A program made the translations under genes and the position numbers. Of a stretch of 64,000 nt of DNA, positions 16,602-24,349 are shown piece after piece. The notes under the pieces were generated by a model, which saw only the letters and a list, made by a program, of their open reading frames with translations, was not told the DNA's origin and made no database searches. Location of the stretch: NCBI RefSeq assembly GCF_002382885.1, contig NZ_NWVL01000004.1:62001-126000 (forward strand), written 5' to 3'. The number at the start of each line of letters is the position of its first letter. Position 1 is the first letter of the stretch. This DNA comes from Streptomyces sp. WZ.A104. Its GTDB lineage: Bacteria; Actinomycetota; Actinomycetes; Streptomycetales; Streptomycetaceae.

Positions 16602-18698
16602 TCACAGCAGGTAGGGCAGCAACCGGTCCGGGGTGAGGGGAAGTTCGCGCAGCCGGGCGCCGGTGGCGTGGCGGACGGCGTTGCCGATGGCGGCGGCGGT
16701 GCCGACGATCCCGATCTCGCCGATGCCCTTGCTGCCCATCGGGTTCAGATGACGGTCGTCCTCCTCGATCCAGTGCGCCCGGATGTCGGCCGTGTCGGCG
16801 CAGACGGGCACGTGGTAGGAGGCGAGGTCCTTGGCGGTGAAGTCGCCGAAGGCCGGGTCGATGCCGGAGCCCTCGGTGAGCGCCATGCCGATGCCCATCA
16901 CCATGCCACCGGTGAACTGGGAGCGTGCGGTGGCCGCGTTGAGGATGCGCCCGGCGGCGTACACGCCCAGCAGACGGCGTACGCGCACCTCTCCGGTGAC
17001 GGCGTCGACGGCCGTCTCGGCGAAGTGGGCACCGAAGGCATGCCGCGCGTACGGGGACTCGGCGGCGGTCTCCTGTTCGGTGTCGGCGGTCGCGGTGAGC
17101 CCCTCGGCGGGCAGCGGGCCGGAGTGCGCGGCGAGCCGGTCGGCCAGCTCCGAGGCGGCCTTGTGCACCGCCCAGCCCCAGGACGCGGTGCCGGAGGAGC
17201 CGCCGGCCAGCGGGGCGGTGGGCAGCTCGGTGGAGCCGATGGCGACGGCGACGGCGTCCGGGTCCGTACCGAGGGCGTCGGCGGCGATCCGGGCGAGAAC
17301 CGTGCGGGCCCCGGTGCCGATGTCGGTGGCGTTCACCTCGACGCGGTACGTGCCGTCCTCCGCCGCGTGGGCGCTCGCGGTGGAGCGGGAGACGAGCACC
17401 GGGTACGTCGCGGAGGCCACGCCCGTACCGAGGAGCCAGCCGCCCTCCTGGCGGGCGGCGGGGCGGGGGTCGCGGTCGTGCCAGCCGAACCGCGCCGCGC
17501 CCTCGCGCAGGCAGGCGGCCAGGCCGTGGCTGCTGAAGGGGCGGCCGCTGTCCGGCTCGGTCTCCGGCTCGTTGCGCAGCCGCAGCTCCACGGGGTCGAG
17601 CCCGAGCGCGGAGGCGAGTTCGTCCATCGCGGACTCCAGGGCGTACATCCCCGAGGCCTCCCCCGGTGCGCGCATCCAGGAGGGGCTGGGCACGTCGAGG
17701 ACGGCGACCCGGTGCGCGGTGCGGCTGTGCGGTGAGGCGTACATGACCCGTGCGGGCACGGCGGCCTGCTCGACGAACTCCTTCACCGTGGAGGTGTGGG
17801 TGACGGCCTCGTGGCAGACGGCGCTGAGCGTCCCGTCGAGGTCCGCGCCGAGCCGGACCCGCTGGACGGTGGGCGCACGGTGGCCGACGACCTCCGCCAG
17901 CTGGCCGCGGGGGAAGGCCAGCGTGACCGGCCGTCCGGTGTGCCGGGCGGCCATCGCGGCCAGGACCGCCTGGGGACGCGTGGTGCCCTTCGAGCCGAAG
18001 CCGCCGCCCACGTGCTCGGAGACGACGGTGATCCGGTCCGGGTCGAGGCCGAAGACCCGCGCGAGGCTGCCGCGCACGGTGGCGGACCCCTGGCTGGAGT
18101 CGTGGACGGTCAGGTGTCCGCCGCTCCACGAGGCCGTGGCGGCGTGCGGCTCCATCGGGTGGTTGTGCAGCGCGCCCATCCGGTAGGTCGCGTCGATCTG
18201 TACGGGGGACGAGGCCAGGGCCTTGTCCACGTCGCCGCGCTCCCGCACGGCGGGGTGACCACCGTTGGCCTCCTCGGGGGTGTACAGGCCGGGATGGTCC
18301 TCCGAGAGGGTCACGTCGTGGGGGTCGCGTTCATAGGCGACCAGCAGCTCCCCGGCCCCGGTCCTGGCCGCCTCGGGGCTTTCGGCGATCACCAGGGCGA
18401 TGGGCCAGCCGTGGTGCGGGACGCGGTCGTTCTGAAGCACCGAGAGGATCGGGTCGTCGGGCTCTTCGAGCGTCGGCGCGTTGTCGTGGGTCAGGACGGT
18501 GTGGACCCCCGGGACGGCGAGGGCATCGACGGCCCGCACCGCGGCGACCCGCCCGGCCGCGATGGTGGCCGGGACCGGCCAGGCGTAGAGACAGCCGGGC
18601 GGAACGACGTCGGCCGCGTAGCGGGCGGTACCGGTGACCTTCTCCCGGGCCTCTCTGCGGACGAGGCTCGCACCGGGGAACTGCGGGACGTGGGTCAT
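16602..18698 (-). CDS. Molybdenum cofactor-binding subunit of PaoC/YagR-type aldehyde oxidoreductase
   Basis: A 698-residue large subunit of the xanthine dehydrogenase family. Residues 15-125 form the aldehyde-oxidase a/b hammerhead domain (VTGTARYAADV), the rest the molybdopterin-binding domains with HNHPMEPHAATASW, VGGGFGSKGTTRP, and the C-terminal GIGEIGIVGTAAAIGNAVRH, which carries the catalytic glutamate. It hydroxylates aldehydes or heterocycles using water; electrons pass to the iron-sulfur and FAD subunits encoded upstream. The [4Fe-4S]-type FAD subunit in the same locus suggests a PaoABC-like aldehyde oxidoreductase rather than xanthine dehydrogenase. A 235-bp repeat-bearing spacer separates it from the FAD subunit gene. 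Confidence 0.88.
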   Translation of the reverse strand: MTHVPQFPGASLVRREAREKVTGTARYAADVVPPGCLYAWPVPATIAAGRVAAVRAVDALAVPGVHTVLTHDNAPTLEEPDDPILSVLQNDRVPHHGWPIALVIAESPEAARTGAGELLVAYERDPHDVTLSEDHPGLYTPEEANGGHPAVRERGDVDKALASSPVQIDATYRMGALHNHPMEPHAATASWSGGHLTVHDSSQGSATVRGSLARVFGLDPDRITVVSEHVGGGFGSKGTTRPQAVLAAMAARHTGRPVTLAFPRGQLAEVVGHRAPTVQRVRLGADLDGTLSAVCHEAVTHTSTVKEFVEQAAVPARVMYASPHSRTAHRVAVLDVPSPSWMRAPGEASGMYALESAMDELASALGLDPVELRLRNEPETEPDSGRPFSSHGLAACLREGAARFGWHDRDPRPAARQEGGWLLGTGVASATYPVLVSRSTASAHAAEDGTYRVEVNATDIGTGARTVLARIAADALGTDPDAVAVAIGSTELPTAPLAGGSSGTASWGWAVHKAASELADRLAAHSGPLPAEGLTATADTEQETAAESPYARHAFGAHFAETAVDAVTGEVRVRRLLGVYAAGRILNAATARSQFTGGMVMGIGMALTEGSGIDPAFGDFTAKDLASYHVPVCADTADIRAHWIEEDDRHLNPMGSKGIGEIGIVGTAAAIGNAVRHATGARLRELPLTPDRLLPYLL

Positions 18699-18829
18699 GG
18701 GGCGGGTCCTCGGGTCGGGGGGGCTTGGGGGCCTCGGGGGCAGGCCCTCGGGGGGCGGGAGCCGAGCGGCTCAGGCAGTGCGCGCGGGGCTGGTCCAGCC
18801 GGTCCGGGCGGAGCTTGTCGGGCCGACGC

Positions 18830-18893
18830 GGACAGTCCGGCAGGGCGGGCGGCAGTCCGACAGACCAACGGGGACAGTCCGGCAGGGCGGGCG
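18830..18893. repeat. Two direct repeats in the spacer of the oxidoreductase operon
   Basis: A 22-bp unit beginning GGACAGTCCGGCAGGGCGGG occurs exactly twice, at 18830-18851 and 18872-18893, 42 bp apart, with related fragments (GCAGTCCGACAG) between. The surrounding 18699-18933 spacer holds no gene and is strongly G-rich on the + strand. Confidence 0.8.
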
Positions 18894-18933
18894 CGGCCAC
18901 CTGGCGAGTCGGGCGGCCGCCCGACGGGTCGGT

Positions 18934-19938
18934 TCAGCCCGTCCGGGCCGGCTGCTGTCTGCCGGTCAGTTCGCCGAGCACGTCCACGGCGAGCCGGCGG
19001 GCGAGGTCCACCTTGAAGGCGTTGTCGCGCAGCGGCCGGGCCCCCGCCAGCTCCGCGTCCACGGCGCGTTCGAAGGCGGCCGGGGTGGCCGGCGCCCCGC
19101 GCAGCTCGGCCTCGGCCCGCCGGGCCCGCCAGGGCCGGTGCGCGAGGCCGCCGAAAGCGAGGGCCGCGTGCGTCACGTACCCGCCCTCCACCCGGACGTT
19201 CGCGGCGGCGGAGGCCAGGGCGAAGGCGTACGAGGCCCGGTCGCGGGCCTTGCGGTAGCGGGAGAGGGCGCCCGGCACCGGAGGCGGCAGTATCACCCCG
19301 GTGATCAGTTCGCCGGGTCTGACGACGGTGTCCTGGTCCGGATTGCGGCCCGGGAGGCGGTGGAAGTCGGTGGCGTGGACCGTGCGTTCGCCCTCGGGGC
19401 CGAGCAGCAGCACGGTGGCGTCGAGCGCCGCGAGGGCCACGGCCATGTCGGAGGGGTTGGTGGCCACGCACTCCTCGGAGTGGCCGAGAACGGCGAGGTC
19501 GCGGTGGGTTCCCTCGCGGGCCGGGCAGCCGGAGCCCGGAAGCCGTTTGTTGCAGGGTTTGGAGACGTCCTGGAAGTAGCGGCACCGGGTGCGCTGGAGC
19601 AGGTTGCCGCCGGTGGTGGCGGTGTTGCGGAGCTGCCCGGAGGCCCCGGCCAGCAGCGCCTGCGAGAGCGCCGGATAGCGCTCCCGTACCTCGGGGTGGG
19701 CGGCGAGATCGCTGTTGCGGACGGTGGCGCCGATGGCCAGGCCGCCGTCCGCCGTCCGGGTCACCCGGTCCAGGGGAAGCCCCGCGACGTCGATGAGGAC
19801 GCGGGGCGCCTCCACGCCGAGCTTCATCAGGTCCACCAGGTTGGTGCCGCCGCCCAGGAAGCGGGCTCCGGGCCTGGCCGCGCAGAGACGTACGGCCTCG
19901 GCGGTGGAGGCGGGGCGTACATAGCCGAAGGGCCTCAC
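18934..19938 (-). CDS. FAD and [4Fe-4S] subunit of PaoB/YagS-type aldehyde oxidoreductase
   Basis: A 334-residue subunit with the FAD-binding loop RFLGGGTNLVDLMKLGV and the CO-dehydrogenase flavoprotein fold. After GGNLLQRTRC it carries a cysteine-rich insert with C119, C129, C138 and possibly C157, matching the loop that holds an extra [4Fe-4S] cluster in PaoB (YagS) and 4-hydroxybenzoyl-CoA reductase, but absent from ordinary xanthine dehydrogenase. The GTG start overlaps the stop of the 2Fe-2S subunit gene by 4 bp. It passes electrons from the [2Fe-2S] subunit to FAD and on to an acceptor. The enzyme appears cytoplasmic since no subunit has a Tat signal. Confidence 0.9.
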   Translation of the reverse strand: MRPFGYVRPASTAEAVRLCAARPGARFLGGGTNLVDLMKLGVEAPRVLIDVAGLPLDRVTRTADGGLAIGATVRNSDLAAHPEVRERYPALSQALLAGASGQLRNTATTGGNLLQRTRCRYFQDVSKPCNKRLPGSGCPAREGTHRDLAVLGHSEECVATNPSDMAVALAALDATVLLLGPEGERTVHATDFHRLPGRNPDQDTVVRPGELITGVILPPPVPGALSRYRKARDRASYAFALASAAANVRVEGGYVTHAALAFGGLAHRPWRARRAEAELRGAPATPAAFERAVDAELAGARPLRDNAFKVDLARRLAVDVLGELTGRQQPARTG

Positions 19939-20498
19939 GGGATCACGTCCTCGATGGCTTCGACGATCCGGGGGTAGGCCCCGCACCGGCACAGGTTGCC
20001 GCTCATGCGTTCGCGGATCTCGTCGGGGCCGAGGTCCGCCCGTCCGCCGGAGGGCGCATCCGGTTCGGTGGCGTGGGAGGGGAAGCCGTCGGCGGCCTCG
20101 CCGAGCATGCCGACGGCGGAGCAGATCTGGCCGGGGGTGCAGAACCCGCACTGGAGGGCGTCCCGTTCGACGAACGCCTGCTGCACGGGGTGCAGGGTCC
20201 CGCCGTCGGCGAGCCCTTCCACGGTGGTGATCGCGGCGCCGTCCTGGGTGACGGCGAGCAGCAGGCAGCTGGTGACCCGCCGCCCGTCGACCAGAACCGT
20301 GCAGGCTCCGCACTGGCCGTGGTCGCAGCCCTTCTTGGCGCCGGTGAGACCGAGTCGGTCACGCAGGGTCTCCAGGACCGTGCTGCGGTGGTCGATCGTC
20401 AGCGTCGTCGCGGTGCCGTTGACGTGCAGAGTCACGGTGGAGCGTTCGTCGACGACCGGTTCCGGTTCGAGGTCCGCTCCCAGAGCGAGGGAATCCAT
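19935..20498 (-). CDS. [2Fe-2S] subunit of PaoA/YagT-type aldehyde oxidoreductase
   Basis: A 187-residue iron-sulfur subunit. The plant-type [2Fe-2S] cluster ligands are C58, C63, C66 and C78 (GCDHGQCGACTVL then SC), and the second cluster domain has C117, C120 (QCGFCTPGQ) and C170, C172 (NLCRCGAYPRI). An insert of about 30 residues before the last pair resembles that of PaoA. No twin-arginine signal is seen, unlike E. coli PaoA, so the complex should stay in the cytoplasm. The ATG at 20498 follows AAAGGCGGG; a GTG five codons upstream is less likely. It is the first gene of the three-subunit unit. Confidence 0.9.
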   Translation of the reverse strand: MDSLALGADLEPEPVVDERSTVTLHVNGTATTLTIDHRSTVLETLRDRLGLTGAKKGCDHGQCGACTVLVDGRRVTSCLLLAVTQDGAAITTVEGLADGGTLHPVQQAFVERDALQCGFCTPGQICSAVGMLGEAADGFPSHATEPDAPSGGRADLGPDEIRERMSGNLCRCGAYPRIVEAIEDVIP

Positions 20499-20547
20499 GC
20501 GCCCGCCTTTCACGCTTGCTGTTCTCCACGGGGGACCGTTCAGGCCT

Positions 20548-20937
20548 TCAGCGGCTCTCCAGCCGCAGCCGGACCTCCAGCTCCTGGTCCCCGGCAGCCG
20601 TGCCGACGACGCTCACGGCGAAGGCGCCGCCGAGGTGGTCACGCAGCCGGTCGACCGCCCAGTAGCCGCCCTGGGCGTCCACCGTGACCGGTGCGGAGAG
20701 GCGGACGGGGGCGGTCGTGGGCCGGGGTTCGGACACGTCGACGGTGGTGACCCAGGCGGTCGGGTGGTGCCCCAGGGTCTGTCCGGGGATCTCGCCCGCC
20801 CGCCGGTCGGACTCGAAGGCGTCGGCAAGGACGTCGAAGACGGTCCGGACGTCCTGGGCTTCGCCCCGGCTGAGCGAGATCACCACCTCCCGGCCCGCCG
20901 GGTGGTCCGCGCCGCTCTGCTCGGGTGTGCTGTTCAC
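20548..20937 (-). CDS. Conserved hypothetical protein
   Basis: A 129-residue soluble protein started at GTG 20937 (AAAGGAAC upstream); longer frames upstream have no start site. It alternates beta strands and helices: REVVISLSRGEAQDVRTVFD, then a WVTTVDVSEP strand, VDAQGGYWAVDRLRDHL and a final strand pair. It has no cysteine cluster, membrane segment or signal. I do not recognise a family; the compact alpha/beta pattern suggests a small binding domain. It lies just upstream of the oxidoreductase operon on the same strand (49 bp), so co-transcription is possible. Confidence 0.65.
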   Translation of the reverse strand: MNSTPEQSGADHPAGREVVISLSRGEAQDVRTVFDVLADAFESDRRAGEIPGQTLGHHPTAWVTTVDVSEPRPTTAPVRLSAPVTVDAQGGYWAVDRLRDHLGGAFAVSVVGTAAGDQELEVRLRLESR

Positions 20938-21118
20938 CGTGGTTCCTTTCGCCGGGGTGCCGGCCTTCGGGGACCCACTCCAGGCTGACCCCGCATCCGT
21001 CCGACGGCGACACGGGAGGGCAACTTCGCCACGAAACGCTTTTCCGATGAGATACCCATAAAACATGAATTGCTACGAATAGCGGACTGACCCTCGCCCC
21101 GCGGGGTATGCGGACTGT

Positions 21119-21451
21119 ATGGACGTTCTGAACGGAGTAGAACTTTCCGCCCCGGCCACCCTCGCCGACGGCGCAGGGCCCCTCGGGGTCCTCATGGGCG
21201 TCGCGGCCCTGGCCGTCGTAGGCATGCTGATCGGCGGCTTCATCCTCGGAAAGCGCAAGCGTGACGCCGAACCGCCGCCGCCCCACCCGCATGAGCAGCC
21301 GCAGAAGCCGGACCACCGCACCCACATCGACCAGCACGACACCCACTCCTCCGACCGGTTCCCCGAGGACGGCCACGCCCTGTCTCCGTACGAGCTCAAG
21401 GACCACGGCAACGGGCCTCTGCCCCCCGACAGCGAGCCCCCGCGCAGCTGA
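21119..21451 (+). CDS. DUF6479 family single-pass membrane protein
   Basis: A 110-residue protein with a short extracytoplasmic N-terminus, one transmembrane helix (about residues 22-45, GVLMGVAALAVVGMLIGGFI), a basic stop-transfer cluster GKRKRD, and a Pro/His/Asp-rich tail ending in LSPYELKDHGNGPLP. This is the DUF6479 pattern of Streptomyces. No ribosome binding site is visible; the ATG lies 9 bp after a GGGTAT element (21104-21109) that could be a sigma-B-type -10 box, so the message may be nearly leaderless. Function unknown. Confidence 0.75.
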   Translation: MDVLNGVELSAPATLADGAGPLGVLMGVAALAVVGMLIGGFILGKRKRDAEPPPPHPHEQPQKPDHRTHIDQHDTHSSDRFPEDGHALSPYELKDHGNGPLPPDSEPPRS

Positions 21452-21489
21452 TCGCCCCCCTCCTGCGGGGGCTGTGCGTCGGCCCCCTC

Positions 21490-21803
21490 CGGCCAGGAGG
21501 TCGTGACGGCCGGCACGCTGCCGACCGACGCACCCGCTTCACCGTCCTCGTAGCGCTGGCGGCCGATCCGGTGATCGCCGCCGCCAAGACCGTGGGCGGT
21601 CCGGTCTCCGGATCGGCCGCCTGCTGTCGGAGGCCGCCCACTCGGTCGCCGACAGCCTCAACGAGGTCTTCCTGCTCGCCGCGCTTCGGCGCAGCCGCCG
21701 CCGCGCCGATGCGCGTACCAGGGAGGCGATGACCGACCGGTGGCCCGAGGCCCACCACGTCTTCCCCGACATCACGAACGCCCCGCCGCGCACCGGACTG
21801 TGA
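21490..21803 (+). pseudogene. Deleted cation diffusion facilitator (CDF) transporter
   Basis: The frame at 21520 reads RRTRFTVLVALAADPVIAAA, the first helix of a CDF metal transporter, then shifts near 21628 where one C is missing. The next frame reads LLSEAAHSVADSLNEVFLLA then ALRRSRRRADAR, the second helix with its metal-site region. This runs straight into WPEAHHVFPDITNAPPRTGL and a stop, which is the C-terminal cytoplasmic end of such proteins. About 200 internal codons are gone. The gene has therefore an internal deletion plus a frameshift and cannot make a working Zn/Co/Fe exporter. Confidence 0.72.
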
Positions 21804-21900
21804 GGGCGCGGCCGCGTTGCGGGACCGGGCGGGCCGTCCGAGGCTGGTTGCTGGACCGCGGCGGCGGAACAGGGGCCGCCGCCCGAAGAAGGCAGTGGAC

Positions 21901-22728
21901 ATGACCGGAAGCGATCCTCGTACGGCCCCGTCGGCGGCTCCGCTGACCGGACCGGCCGCGCCGTGCTGGGTCAACCTGATGACCCGGGACCTGGGGGCCG
22001 CCCAACGGTTCTACGCCGAGGTACTGGGCTGGTCGTTCCGGCCCGGGCGGCTCGGCGCGGAGTTCTCCGTGGCGCGCCGCGGGGAGGTGCCGGTCGCCGG
22101 TGTCGTCGCCGTCTCGTCCACGTATCAGGTCGCGGTGGCCTGGATGCCGTACTTCGCGGTGGCCGACGCGGACGTGGCCGCCGCCCGGGTCCGTGAACGC
22201 AGCGGGACGGTGGCGGTGGGGCCGCTGACGATCGCCACGGGGCGCGGGGTGCTGGCGTCGGACCGGGACGGGGCGGCCTTCGGCCTGTGGGAGCGCGCCG
22301 AGGCCGCCGCCTCGCCGCCGGCCCCGGCCGACCACGCGCACGCCTGGCTGCGGCTGCGGACCCGCAACGCCTTCGACGCGGCGATCTTCTACGGCGAAGT
22401 ACTCGACTGGGCGAGCGGACGGCCCGGATGCTGCGATGTCGCGTACGAGGGCGAGGAGGTCATCGTGCGCTGCGAGGGGCGGCCGCTGGCCCGGATCAGT
22501 TCCGGGGCGGTGGAGTCCGCGGTCGATCCCCTGGTGCGCCCGCACTGGCAGGTGCAGTTCCCGGTGGCGGACCTCGCGGAGACGGTCACAGCGGCCGGCC
22601 GGCTCGGTGGCGTGCTCGTCGAGGAGCGTACGGTCCTCGGTGGCACGGAGGTCACGCTGCGGGATCCCGACGGCGCGCTGTTCACGGTGACCGATGTACG
22701 TACACCGGTGGGCTCGGGCACCGTCTAG
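21901..22728 (+). CDS. VOC family protein with two glyoxalase-like domains
   Basis: A 275-residue cytoplasmic protein with two tandem vicinal-oxygen-chelate units. The first covers residues about 20-135 (CWVNLMTRDLGAAQRFYAEV, LGWSFRPG) and the second about 145-270 (HAWLRLRTRNAFDAAIFYGE, LDWASG, WQVQFPVADLAETV, LRDPDGALFTVTDV). Such two-domain proteins resemble hydroxylase-type VOC proteins (CFP30B-like) of actinomycetes; metal ligands are only partly conserved, so enzymatic class is open. The ATG at 21901 has a weak AAGAAGG site. Its stop overlaps the convergent DUF6328 stop by 3 bp. Confidence 0.82.
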   Translation: MTGSDPRTAPSAAPLTGPAAPCWVNLMTRDLGAAQRFYAEVLGWSFRPGRLGAEFSVARRGEVPVAGVVAVSSTYQVAVAWMPYFAVADADVAAARVRERSGTVAVGPLTIATGRGVLASDRDGAAFGLWERAEAAASPPAPADHAHAWLRLRTRNAFDAAIFYGEVLDWASGRPGCCDVAYEGEEVIVRCEGRPLARISSGAVESAVDPLVRPHWQVQFPVADLAETVTAAGRLGGVLVEERTVLGGTEVTLRDPDGALFTVTDVRTPVGSGTV

Positions 22729-23231
22729 GGCTCGCGCCGCGGTTCCCCGTCGCGCGCGCCGGACCGGTCCCGGGCCAGCGCCCAGACGGGCAGGACGAAC
22801 CAGCAGATCACGAACCAGAGGGCCATCGCCCCGACCAGCCACAGGGCGAGGGCGTTCTCCACGGAGAGGCGCAGGATCAGCAGGAGCGTCGAGCACATCG
22901 TGCAGAACAGCATCACCAGCCCGAGGACGGTCAGCCGCGACGCCCAGATGACTGTCTGGGGCTTCATCCGGCGGCCGGTGAGCAGTCGGTGGTACGAGAC
23001 GGGGCCGATGAGGGTCGCCGCTGTCCCTGACCCCAGCATGACCGTCACCACGTAGATGGTCCGGTCGGTGTCCCCCAGTTCCGTGAACCTCGACTGGAAG
23101 ACCACCGCGAGCAGGAAGCCGAAGAGGATCTGCACCCCGGTCTGTGCGACACGCAGTTCCTGGAGCAGCTCGGACCACTGCCGGTCCGCCCGCTCCTCCT
23201 GGGTCTCCTGACGTCCACTGCTGGATGTCAC
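22725..23231 (-). CDS. DUF6328 family membrane protein
   Basis: A 168-residue protein started at GTG 23231, which follows GGGAGG. A charged N-terminal part (QETQEERADRQWSELLQELR) leads to four predicted membrane helices: about 35-55 (QTGVQILFGFLLAVVFQ), 65-85, 105-130 and 135-155 (LWLVGAMALWFVICWFVLPV). This is the DUF6328 pattern common in Streptomyces. No catalytic motif or transporter signature is visible; function unknown. It is monocistronic between two VOC genes. Confidence 0.8.
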   Translation of the reverse strand: MTSSSGRQETQEERADRQWSELLQELRVAQTGVQILFGFLLAVVFQSRFTELGDTDRTIYVVTVMLGSGTAATLIGPVSYHRLLTGRRMKPQTVIWASRLTVLGLVMLFCTMCSTLLLILRLSVENALALWLVGAMALWFVICWFVLPVWALARDRSGARDGEPRREP

Positions 23232-23364
23232 GCGGCCTCCCTCTCCGTTCCGTGCACCGGGGCGTGCCGTCCGCTTAAGCTCGTCCGCAGGGCATCGCGC
23301 GTCGGTCACCGGCCGGGTGAGGCGTGGAGGTAGCCCGTGAGATGCCTGTTGGAGGCATTCCACC

Positions 23365-23745
23365 GTGTCAGTCGAGTTGAACCACACCATCATTCATGGC
23401 CGGGACAACCGGGAGTCCGCCGAGTTCCTGGCGGATCTGCTGGGCCTGGCGGTCGGAGCACAGTGGGGTCCGTTCGTTCCGGTCGTTCTCGCGAACAGCG
23501 TCACCCTGGACTTCGCGACGGTTCCCGCGGAGTCGATCACCCCGCAGCATTACGCCTTTCTGATCTCGGAGGCGGAGTTCGACACCGCGTTCGCGCGGAT
23601 CCAGGAGCTGGGCATCGAGTACTTCGCCGATCCGCACGGAAAGCACCCCGGCGAGATCAACCACAACGACGGCGGCCGGGGGGTCTACTTCCCCGATCCG
23701 AGCGGTCACGGTCTGGAGCTGATCACCCGCCCGTACGGCGGCTGA
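23365..23745 (+). CDS. VOC family protein (glyoxalase-like)
   Basis: A 126-residue single VOC domain protein: VELNHTIIHGRDNRESAEFL at the start with the first metal-ligand histidine, LAVGAQWGPFVPV, and the C-terminal GRGVYFPDPSGHGLELITRP with the glutamate ligand. The GTG start has GGAGG 8 bases upstream. Small proteins of this kind include fosfomycin-type resistance enzymes, bleomycin-binding proteins and dioxygenases; no residues point to one of these. A strong hairpin terminator follows at 23765. Confidence 0.82.
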   Translation: MSVELNHTIIHGRDNRESAEFLADLLGLAVGAQWGPFVPVVLANSVTLDFATVPAESITPQHYAFLISEAEFDTAFARIQELGIEYFADPHGKHPGEINHNDGGRGVYFPDPSGHGLELITRPYGG

Positions 23746-23764
23746 TCACCAACAGACACCTTCG

Positions 23765-23794
23765 GGGCCCGGCCCGCTCCACGCGGCCGGGCCC
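23765..23794. terminator. Bidirectional hairpin between convergent genes
   Basis: Arms GGGCCCGGCC (23765-23774) and GGCCGGGCCC (23785-23794) pair perfectly over 10 bp around a 10-base loop. The hairpin lies between the stops of the VOC gene and the convergent GNAT gene, so it can end both transcripts. Confidence 0.75.
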
Positions 23795-23806
23795 TTCCCG
23801 TGATGC

Positions 23807-24298
23807 TCAGCCGGTGCGGAGCAGGAGCTCGGGGCGGTCCCACAGCACGGCGGGCGGGTTGGCCCGGACCGTACCGACGGGCTCGGCGCCCACACTGCGG
23901 TAGAAGCCCTCGGCGGGCGGGTGGGACACGATCCGGACGCCGCTCAGGCCGGCGCTCCTGGCCTCCTCGCGCAGATGGCCGATGAGCAGGCGGCCGATCC
24001 CGCGCCCCTGGGCCTCGTCCGCAACGAACATCAGGTCCAGCTCGGGCGGGTCGAGGAGCAGGGCGTAGAAGCCGAGGACCCGGTCCGTGCCGAGGTCCGC
24101 GGCGACGAAGACCCGGTGCGTCTCGATGTAGTCGGGGCCGATCCGGTAGCCCTGGACCATCGGGGCGTACGGGCCCTCGTAGGCGCGGGAGGTGCGGACC
24201 AGCCGGGTCAGCCGTGCGGCGTCGCCCGCAAGGGCACGGCGGATCGTCGCATCAGTGGATCGTGCGGCACGACCGGGCCGCGGCATGCCTGCTGTCAT
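23807..24298 (-). CDS. GNAT family N-acetyltransferase
   Basis: A 163-residue acetyltransferase. Motif A for acetyl-CoA binding is LMFVADEAQGRGIGRLLIGH, containing the Q/R-x-x-G-x-G/A loop as QGRGIG. Motif B follows as SGVRIVSHPPAEGFYRSVGA, where the tyrosine is the usual general acid. The start is uncertain: ATG 24298 and ATG 24286 are both possible and neither has a strong ribosome binding site. Substrate unknown. Confidence 0.85.
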   Translation of the reverse strand: MTAGMPRPGRAARSTDATIRRALAGDAARLTRLVRTSRAYEGPYAPMVQGYRIGPDYIETHRVFVAADLGTDRVLGFYALLLDPPELDLMFVADEAQGRGIGRLLIGHLREEARSAGLSGVRIVSHPPAEGFYRSVGAEPVGTVRANPPAVLWDRPELLLRTG

Positions 24299-24349
24299 AC
24301 GGTGAGTATGACGCACCACAGCGGCGGCTTCGGGCCGGTCTCCGCTGTT

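Noticed and set aside
16602..20498. Xanthine dehydrogenase operon
   Set aside because: The [4Fe-4S]-type cysteine insert in the FAD subunit and the subunit layout fit PaoABC-like aldehyde oxidoreductases better.
23365..23745. Fosfomycin or bleomycin resistance gene
   Set aside because: Only the generic VOC fold is visible; residues diagnostic for FosA/FosB or bleomycin-binding proteins were not identified.
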